DNA from: Candidatus Omnitrophota bacterium
Lineage (GTDB): Bacteria > Omnitrophota > Gorgyraeia > Zapsychrales > Zapsychraceae
Length of the DNA stretch: 5,805 bases
Direction of reading: 5' to 3'
NCBI GenBank assembly: GCA_016217585.1
Contig: JACRHQ010000033.1
Coordinates: 1 to 5,805 of the forward strand
Under the pieces are notes generated by a model that saw only the letters and a list, made by a program, of their open reading frames with translations, did no database searches and was not told where the DNA came from. Below, in pieces: positions 1 to 4,052 of this stretch (position 1 is its first letter; the number at the start of each line of letters is the position of its first letter). The translations under genes and the position numbers were made by a program.

Positions 1-389
1 CCATTGAGACCAAGGGCGAACCTGTGGGTGTCAAGCGCGACGGCGGTTCGCTGGAACACGTCTTGTGGGAATTGCCCATTATCTGTTTGCCGACGAAGAT
101 CCCGCAGAAGATCGCCGTGGAAGTGGGCCATCTGGAGATCGGCGACGCGGTGCATTTGAGAGATATCACCCTGCCTGAAGGCGTTCGCACCAAAGCGGAC
201 CCGGACACTATCCTGGTTTCCATCGTCCCCCCGATGAAAGAGGAAGCGGCGGTGGCTGCGGAAGAAGGGCCTAAAGAGCCTGAAGTGCTGAAAGAGAAGA
301 AGCCGGCGGAAGGTGAAGCCAGGGAAGGCGAAGACAAGAAGGAAGAGAAGGCGGAATCAAAAGCCAAAGAGCAAAAGGCCAAGGAATAG
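1..389 (+). CDS. rplY: 50S ribosomal protein L25/general stress protein CTC, C-terminal part (5' truncated)
   Basis: This is the 3' end of a gene entering from the left edge; the first full codon is at base 3 and the stop is TAG at 387-389, giving 128 visible residues. L25/CTC binds 5S rRNA in the central protuberance of the large ribosomal subunit. The visible part matches the C-terminal beta domain of the long CTC/TL5 form: a GGSLEHVLWEL stretch, then CLPTKIP, LEIGDAVHLRDI, LPEGV and a closing DPDTILVSIVPP strand. The N-terminal 5S rRNA-binding domain lies outside the window. After this domain comes a 51-residue tail (bases 234-386) in which 28 residues are Glu or Lys, probably disordered. 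The next gene, pth, begins 18 bases after the stop; rplY-pth adjacency is common in bacteria. Family assignment is firm; the role of the tail is unknown. Confidence 0.93.
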   Translation, partial: IETKGEPVGVKRDGGSLEHVLWELPIICLPTKIPQKIAVEVGHLEIGDAVHLRDITLPEGVRTKADPDTILVSIVPPMKEEAAVAAEEGPKEPEVLKEKKPAEGEAREGEDKKEEKAESKAKEQKAKE

Positions 390-395
390 TTTTCC

Positions 396-400
396 GAGGA
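396..400 (+). promoter_or_regulatory. Ribosome binding site for pth (supports TTG start)
   Basis: GAGGA at 396-400 sits 7 bases before the TTG at 408. It is a good Shine-Dalgarno match and decides the start, because no ATG or GTG lies upstream of the conserved GLGNPG motif. Confidence 0.7.
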
Positions 401-407
401 TCAAGGG

Positions 408-992
408 TTGTCTGAGACACGGCTCATTGTGGGGTTGGGTAATCCCGGCGGGGATTACGAGTATACACGGCATAACCTGGGGTTCATTGTCGTCCGCCGT
501 CTGGCGCAAAAGAACGGTCTGGATTTCCGTCGAAGTTCCTTCGCGAACGGTTTGATGGCGCAAGACAAAAAAAAGGGCGCGGCGCTGCATTGTTTTTTAC
601 CGATGACGTACATGAACAACAGCGGTCTTGCCGTCAAACAGGCCGTTGCGAGGCTGGATCTGGACATTGATCACATTTTGATCGTTTGTGATGATTTTAA
701 TCTCGGCTTCGGCCGGATGCGCTTGCGCAGCAAAGGCAGCGACGGCGGCCATAATGGTCTGGCCTCGGTCATCGAGCATCTGGGGACGCGGGATATCGCG
801 CGTCTTCGGCTGGGGATCGGCGCGCCGCGGCCGGCCGGCGGCCAGCAAACCGTCGATTACGTCCTGGGTGAGTTCATGAAGGAAGAAAAAGCAAACCTGG
901 AACAGTTTGTCGACCAGGCGGCGGGTTGTTGTGAGCTTTGGCTTAAGGAAGGCACTCACAAGGCAATGGAGCAATTTAATGGGAGGTCTTAA
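408..992 (+). CDS. pth: Peptidyl-tRNA hydrolase (Pth)
   Basis: Pth cleaves the ester bond of peptidyl-tRNAs that drop off the ribosome, recycling tRNA in the cytoplasm; it is usually essential. The 194-residue product matches the usual length. Visible motifs are GLGNPG at 9-14 followed by YEYTRHN at 17-23, MNNSG at 69-73, and GGHNG at 113-117. Aligned to the E. coli enzyme with a +2 offset, the catalytic His is H22, with N12, N70, D95, H115 and N116 at the other active-site and tRNA-contact positions; all are present. The LRLGIG stretch near 133-138 is also typical. I chose the TTG start because it puts MSETRLIVGLGNPG in register with the family and has GAGGA 7 bases upstream; the next in-frame GTG would cut into the active-site loop. 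It lies between rplY and rpsF in one apparent operon. Nothing suggests loss of function. Confidence 0.97.
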   Translation: MSETRLIVGLGNPGGDYEYTRHNLGFIVVRRLAQKNGLDFRRSSFANGLMAQDKKKGAALHCFLPMTYMNNSGLAVKQAVARLDLDIDHILIVCDDFNLGFGRMRLRSKGSDGGHNGLASVIEHLGTRDIARLRLGIGAPRPAGGQQTVDYVLGEFMKEEKANLEQFVDQAAGCCELWLKEGTHKAMEQFNGRS

Positions 993-1004
993 TCAAGGAG
1001 AAAC

Positions 1005-1307
1005 ATGAAAACGGAAACATTGAGAAAATATGAACTGATGGTTGTGGTGGACGCGAAGTTGTCCGGCGAAGAGAAAGAGGCTGTCCGCAAAGAGGCGGCC
1101 GAGGCGGTCGCCAAAAGCGGCGGGAAAGTGATCAACAGCCAGCTCTGGCTCGAGAAGCAAAAGTTCGCTTTTCGCATCAAAAAATGTGTCGAAGGGACGT
1201 ATTACCTGATTAATTTTGAAGGCGAAGGCGCGGTGGCGGCCCCGCTGCGTTCGAACTTAAGGCTGAACGAGAGAATTTTGCGTTTTGCTTTGACGAAAGT
1301 CGAATAG
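1005..1307 (+). CDS. rpsF: 30S ribosomal protein S6
   Basis: S6 is a platform protein of the small ribosomal subunit that binds 16S rRNA as a heterodimer with S18. The 100-residue product is within the family range. It shows the opening strand KYELMVVVDAKLS (8-20), a long charged helix (about 21-40), the WLEKQKFAFRIKK segment (48-60), GTYYLINFEG (64-73), and the closing LNERILRFALTKVE (87-100); together these give the ferredoxin-like beta-alpha-beta-beta-alpha-beta order. It lacks the acidic C-terminal tail found in E. coli S6. The ATG start has AAGGAG 4 bases upstream (995-1000). It begins 12 bases after pth and is followed by ssb then rpsR, its assembly partner. In several phyla the S6-S18 complex represses its own mRNA through a leader structure; with only 12 bases before this gene I could not see such a leader. 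Confidence 0.97.
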   Translation: MKTETLRKYELMVVVDAKLSGEEKEAVRKEAAEAVAKSGGKVINSQLWLEKQKFAFRIKKCVEGTYYLINFEGEGAVAAPLRSNLRLNERILRFALTKVE

Positions 1308-1342
1308 TATTCCGACAAGCGGTTGATTGCGAGGAGGCTGGA

Positions 1343-1789
1343 ATGGCGAATTTAAACAAAGTTTTTTTGATTGGAAATCTGACGCGGGACCCGGAATTGC
1401 GTTACACGCCTAACGGGACGGCGGTGGCCAACCTGGGGCTGGCTGTGAACCGCAGGTTCAAGGACAGCAGCGGTGAACTGAAGGAAGAGGTTTGTTTTTT
1501 AACGGTGACGGTCTGGGACAAACAGGCCGAGGCCTGCTGCCAGTATCTCCAGAAGGGCCGTCCGATCTTTGTGGAAGGGGTCCTGCAGTCGAGGTTCTGG
1601 GAAACGGGCGACGGCCAGAAAAGGAGCGCCATCGACGTGCGCGCCGAGCGCGTCCAGTTTTTGGGGAATTACGGTCCGAAGGAAAAAGAAAAAGAGGCCG
1701 CCGAGAAGGCGGGTGATGTCCATACGGCGGAGGTGGTTCAGCCGACGAACGAGGCGATCAAGCCCGAAGATATCGCCTGGGAGGGATAA
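1343..1789 (+). CDS. ssb: Single-stranded DNA-binding protein (SSB)
   Basis: SSB coats single-stranded DNA during replication, recombination and repair and recruits partner proteins through its C-terminal tip. The 148-residue product has an OB fold over about residues 1-108: [21 protein letters not shown] at the start, [13 protein letters not shown] (25-37), [14 protein letters not shown] (50-63) with W58 among the likely DNA-stacking aromatics, and [16 protein letters not shown] (71-86). A short charged linker follows (about 110-140). The end is PEDIAWEG rather than the usual acidic tip ending in IPF, so the terminal Pro-Phe pair is missing. The ATG has GAGGAGG 5 bases upstream (1331-1337). 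It sits between rpsF and rpsR, a classic ssb location. Cysteines at 51, 65 and 66 are noted without assigned role. Confidence 0.96.
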   Translation: MANLNKVFLIGNLTRDPELRYTPNGTAVANLGLAVNRRFKDSSGELKEEVCFLTVTVWDKQAEACCQYLQKGRPIFVEGVLQSRFWETGDGQKRSAIDVRAERVQFLGNYGPKEKEKEAAEKAGDVHTAEVVQPTNEAIKPEDIAWEG

Positions 1790-1807
1790 AATTGTATTCA
1801 GAAAAAC

Positions 1808-1812
1808 GGAGG
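1808..1812 (+). promoter_or_regulatory. Ribosome binding site for rpsR (favours TTG 1819)
   Basis: GGAGG at 1808-1812 (inside GGAGGGG, 1808-1814) lies 6 bases before TTG 1819. An earlier in-frame TTG at 1792 has only GAGGG at 1781-1785, inside the end of ssb. The stronger site favours 1819. Confidence 0.6.
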
Positions 1813-1818
1813 GGAAAA

Positions 1819-2115
1819 TTGTCGAACACGCATACGCAAAGGGAAGATAACAGAAGACAAAGATCGGCGGGCCCGGGATGGGGTCCGGGATGGGGCGCGA
1901 GATACCAGCTCCCCAAAGACGCGGTTATCGATTATAAGAACATCAGTCTGCTGCAGAAATATCTCAACGACCGCGGCAAGATTGTTCCGCGCCGCATCAC
2001 GGGTATTTCAGCCAAGGAGCAGAGGCAGCTGGTCAGCGCCATCAAAAAGGCCAGGTTTCTGGCGCTCTTGACGGCGGGCCGCGGGAGAAACAGAGAAGGC
2101 ATCAAGAGAGATTAA
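1819..2115 (+). CDS. rpsR: 30S ribosomal protein S18
   Basis: S18 pairs with S6 on the platform of the small subunit. From TTG 1819 the product is 98 residues, longer than the usual 70-90. The family core is clear: [19 protein letters not shown] (37-55), [20 protein letters not shown] (56-75), and KKARFLALL (76-84). The N-terminal extension is basic and contains a duplicated PGWG (19-26), and there is a short basic tail after the core (85-98). No cysteines are present, so it is the zinc-free form. The start is uncertain: TTG 1819 has the best Shine-Dalgarno (GGAGG, 6-base spacer), while TTG 1792 would add nine residues and leave a 2-base gap after ssb. No ATG is available upstream of the core. 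rplI follows 23 bases later. Confidence 0.93.
   Translation: MSNTHTQREDNRRQRSAGPGWGPGWGARYQLPKDAVIDYKNISLLQKYLNDRGKIVPRRITGISAKEQRQLVSAIKKARFLALLTAGRGRNREGIKRD
1872..1895 (+). repeat. 12-base tandem duplication inside rpsR
   Basis: The 11-base string CCGGGATGGGG occurs at 1873-1883 and again at 1885-1895, a period of 12 bases. It stays in frame and encodes PGWG twice in the N-terminal extension of S18, so it looks like a small in-frame duplication. Confidence 0.8.
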
Positions 2116-2138
2116 CGATCAATGAAGGGCGGTCGATT

Positions 2139-2582
2139 ATGCAAGTGATTTTATCCCAGGATGTTCTCAAGCTAGGGAAAACAGGTGAGGTGGTCAAGGT
2201 CAAGGAGGGATATGCCCGGAATTTTCTTATCCCTCGTAAAATGGCCTGGGTGGCTACACCACAGAACCTTAAGAAGATTGAACAGATGGAGAAGAAGCGT
2301 AAGGTGCAGTATGACCGCCAGAAGGCCGACGCCCAGGTGCTGGCCGAGAAACTGAACAAGCTCTCCTGTACGGTCAGCGTTGAGGTCAACGACCTGGAAC
2401 GGTTATACGGGGCCGTGACGGAAACCGATATTATCAAAGCCATCGAGGCCGAAGGTTTCAAGGTCGAACGGGGGCAGATTGTTCTCGAGAAACCGATCGA
2501 GGAATTGGGTATTTTTGAAGCGGGCGTTAAACTCCATCCGGAAGTGACAGCCAAAATACGCTTATGGGTCACCAAGAAATAA
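2139..2582 (+). CDS. rplI: 50S ribosomal protein L9
   Basis: L9 binds 23S rRNA at the base of the L1 stalk and spans outward by a long helix; loss affects reading-frame maintenance. The 147-residue product matches the usual two-domain length. The N-terminal rRNA-binding domain (1 to about 45) carries MQVILSQDVLKLGKTGEVVKV and the signature GYARNFLIPRKMA (24-36). A Lys/Glu/Gln-rich connecting helix covers about 41-75. The C-terminal domain (about 78-147) includes RLYGAVTETDIIKAI (88-102), KPIEELGIFEAGVKLHPEV (118-136) and KIRLWV (139-144). The ATG is preceded by an imperfect Shine-Dalgarno, GGGCGG at 2127-2132, with a 6-base spacer. Its last 19 bases overlap the start of dnaB, the usual downstream neighbour. 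Confidence 0.97.
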   Translation: MQVILSQDVLKLGKTGEVVKVKEGYARNFLIPRKMAWVATPQNLKKIEQMEKKRKVQYDRQKADAQVLAEKLNKLSCTVSVEVNDLERLYGAVTETDIIKAIEAEGFKVERGQIVLEKPIEELGIFEAGVKLHPEVTAKIRLWVTKK

Positions 2583-3895
2583 GGGTCCCGCCGCAGAATG
2601 TTGACGCGGAGAAATCCGTTCTCGGGGCCCTCCTGATCGATGATGAGGCGATCGGGGCGGCCATCGAGATCCTGGACGAGACATGGTTCTACGAAGACGC
2701 CAACCGCAGGATCTTCCGGGCCGTTGTCGACCTTTACGGCCAGCGCAAGAAAGTCGACCTTGTTACCCTTTCCGACAAGCTCAAGAGTGACGGCACCCTC
2801 GAAGAAGTCGGGGGCGTCACTTACCTTTCCTTTCTGATCGACCTTGTCCCCAGTGCCACCAATATCGAGCATTATGCCAACATCGTCAAGGAAAAGGGCA
2901 TCCTGCGCCGGCTTATCAGGAACGCGACCAATATCATCGCCGAGAGTTATGAGTCCACCGGCAATGTCGAGCAGGTCGTGGATAACGCCGAGAGGCTCAT
3001 CTTCGAGGTCGCGGACTTAAAACAGCATCAGAAATCCGTCCATATCAAAGACCTTGTCCGCCGCAGCATCGAGACCCTGGATATCCTTTACCAGCGCAAG
3101 CAGCATGTCACGGGGGTCGCCACCGGTTTTGAGAAATTCGACCACATGACCGCTGGCCTGCAGAGTTCCGACCTGATCATCATCGCCGGGCGCCCGTCGA
3201 TGGGAAAAAGCGCCCTGGCCATTTCGATCGCTGAACACATCGGGATCGAGTCTAAAAAGGCCGTGGGGGTATTCAGCCTGGAGATGTCCAAGGAACAGCT
3301 GGTGCAGAGGATGCTTTGTTCGCAGGCGCGGGTGGACGCCCACAAGGTCAGGAGCGGGTTTCTTTCCCCTTCGGACTGGCCCAAACTGACGGCGGCCGCG
3401 GGGCGGTTGTCCGAGTCTAGGATATTTATCGACGACACGCCGGCGATCTCCGCCCTGGAATTGCGGGCCAAGGCAAGGAGGCTGAAGGCCAACCAGGGGG
3501 TCGAGCTGATCGTCCTCGATTATTTGCAGCTGATGCGCAGCACCATCCCTTCGGACAGCCGGCAGCAGGAAATTTCCGAAATCTCCCGTTCCCTGAAGGC
3601 GCTGGCGAGGGAGCTGAGCATCCCTGTGATCGCCTTGAGCCAGTTGTCGCGGGCCGTTGAGTCGCGCCAGGACCACAAGCCCCAGCTTTCGGACTTGCGC
3701 GAATCAGGGGCCATCGAACAGGACGCGGACCTCGTCGTGCTTCTGATGCGCGAAGAATATTACAACCCCACGGAAGAAAACAAGGGGATCGCCGACGTGA
3801 TCATCGCCAAACAGCGCAACGGCCCTGTGGGGACGGTGAAGCTCGCCTTCATCAAGGAATACATGAGATTTGAAAATCTTGCGTACGCGGATTGA
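2564..3895 (+). CDS. dnaB: Replicative DNA helicase DnaB
   Basis: DnaB is the hexameric 5'-3' helicase that unwinds DNA at the replication fork using ATP. The 443-residue product is full length and has no intein. The N-terminal domain (about 6-110) opens with RVPPQNVDAEKSVLGALLID. A linker helix (about 160-182) leads to the RecA-like motor. Walker A is GRPSMGKS (209-216), with Ser at the last position where Thr is more common. The catalytic Glu is E240 in FSLEMS; Walker B is LIVLDYLQL (315-323, D319). Further motifs are IALSQLSRAVE (356-366), DLRESGAIEQDADLV (377-391) and KQRNGPVG (416-423), where R418 is the likely arginine finger. ATG 2564 is the only sensible start because RVPPQ follows at once; there is no Shine-Dalgarno, and the 19-base overlap with rplI suggests translational coupling. 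The stop TGA lies inside a promoter -35 box for bamA. Confidence 0.98.
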   Translation: MGHQEIRVPPQNVDAEKSVLGALLIDDEAIGAAIEILDETWFYEDANRRIFRAVVDLYGQRKKVDLVTLSDKLKSDGTLEEVGGVTYLSFLIDLVPSATNIEHYANIVKEKGILRRLIRNATNIIAESYESTGNVEQVVDNAERLIFEVADLKQHQKSVHIKDLVRRSIETLDILYQRKQHVTGVATGFEKFDHMTAGLQSSDLIIIAGRPSMGKSALAISIAEHIGIESKKAVGVFSLEMSKEQLVQRMLCSQARVDAHKVRSGFLSPSDWPKLTAAAGRLSESRIFIDDTPAISALELRAKARRLKANQGVELIVLDYLQLMRSTIPSDSRQQEISEISRSLKALARELSIPVIALSQLSRAVESRQDHKPQLSDLRESGAIEQDADLVVLLMREEYYNPTEENKGIADVIIAKQRNGPVGTVKLAFIKEYMRFENLAYAD

Positions 3896-3920
3896 CAGGG
3901 CCGGCGAATCCCTTTATAAT
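3892..3920 (+). promoter_or_regulatory. Perfect consensus sigma70-type promoter upstream of bamA
   Basis: TTGACA at 3892-3897 and TATAAT at 3915-3920 are both exact consensus hexamers, separated by the optimal 17 bases. The dnaB stop codon TGA (3893-3895) lies inside the -35 box. Transcription would start near 3926-3928, giving a leader of about 40 bases before the preferred bamA start. There is no extended -10 TG motif, and no obvious AT-rich UP element, since the bases upstream are dnaB coding sequence. No terminator separates it from dnaB, so read-through from the upstream operon may add to bamA expression. The role is inferred from sequence only. Confidence 0.85.
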
Positions 3921-3951
3921 CAACTAAATTTTATTGGTCCTTATCCTTTAA

Positions 3952-3956
3952 TGGAG
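3952..3956 (+). promoter_or_regulatory. Ribosome binding site for bamA (favours TTG 3966)
   Basis: TGGAG at 3952-3956 lies 9 bases before TTG 3966. It overlaps an in-frame ATG at 3951, which itself has no Shine-Dalgarno upstream. The site therefore favours TTG as the start. Confidence 0.5.
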
Positions 3957-3965
3957 TTTACCGCC

Positions 3966-4052
3966 TTGAGATTCTCCCGTGTATTATTCATCGTGCTGTG
4001 TGCGTTTTTGGGGTTGGCGCCAATGCAACAGAACGCGGTTTCCGCGCCGGCG
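3966..4052 (+). other. Predicted Sec signal peptide of BamA
   Basis: Residues 1-29 from the TTG start show a basic n-region (R2, R5), a hydrophobic core VLFIVLCAFLGLA (6-18) and a small-residue c-region ending VSAPA. Cleavage after A29 (A-P-A) is preferred because cleavage after A27 would leave Pro at +1. C12 lies in the hydrophobic core without a proper lipobox, so a lipoprotein signal is unlikely. Confidence 0.75.

Noticed and set aside
993..1004. S6-S18 autoregulatory leader before rpsF
   Set aside because: The gap is 12 bases, too short for the known structured leader, and I saw no convincing paired stem with the conserved CCG bulge in the end of pth.
1278..1342. Possible internal promoter before ssb (TTGACG at 1290, TAGTAT at 1305)
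   Set aside because: The spacing between the boxes is only 9 bases and other pairings are poor matches, so there is no support for a promoter.
2122..2148. Tiny reading frame starting ATG 2122 before rplI (8 codons and stop)
   Set aside because: It has no ribosome binding site and overlaps the rplI start; nothing suggests it is translated.
2102..2872. 256-codon open frame on the minus strand across rplI and the start of dnaB
   Set aside because: It is antisense to two clear genes, its translation shows no recognisable family or motif, and it has no convincing start context. It is a shadow of codon bias on the plus strand.
3017..3676. 219-codon open frame on the minus strand within dnaB
   Set aside because: It covers the DnaB motor domain in reverse; the plus-strand protein has all helicase motifs intact, so this is not a gene.
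3896..3914. Possible terminator hairpin after dnaB (AGGG ... CCCT)
   Set aside because: The stem is only four base pairs around a 9-base loop, is not followed by a T tract, and overlaps the spacer of the consensus promoter.
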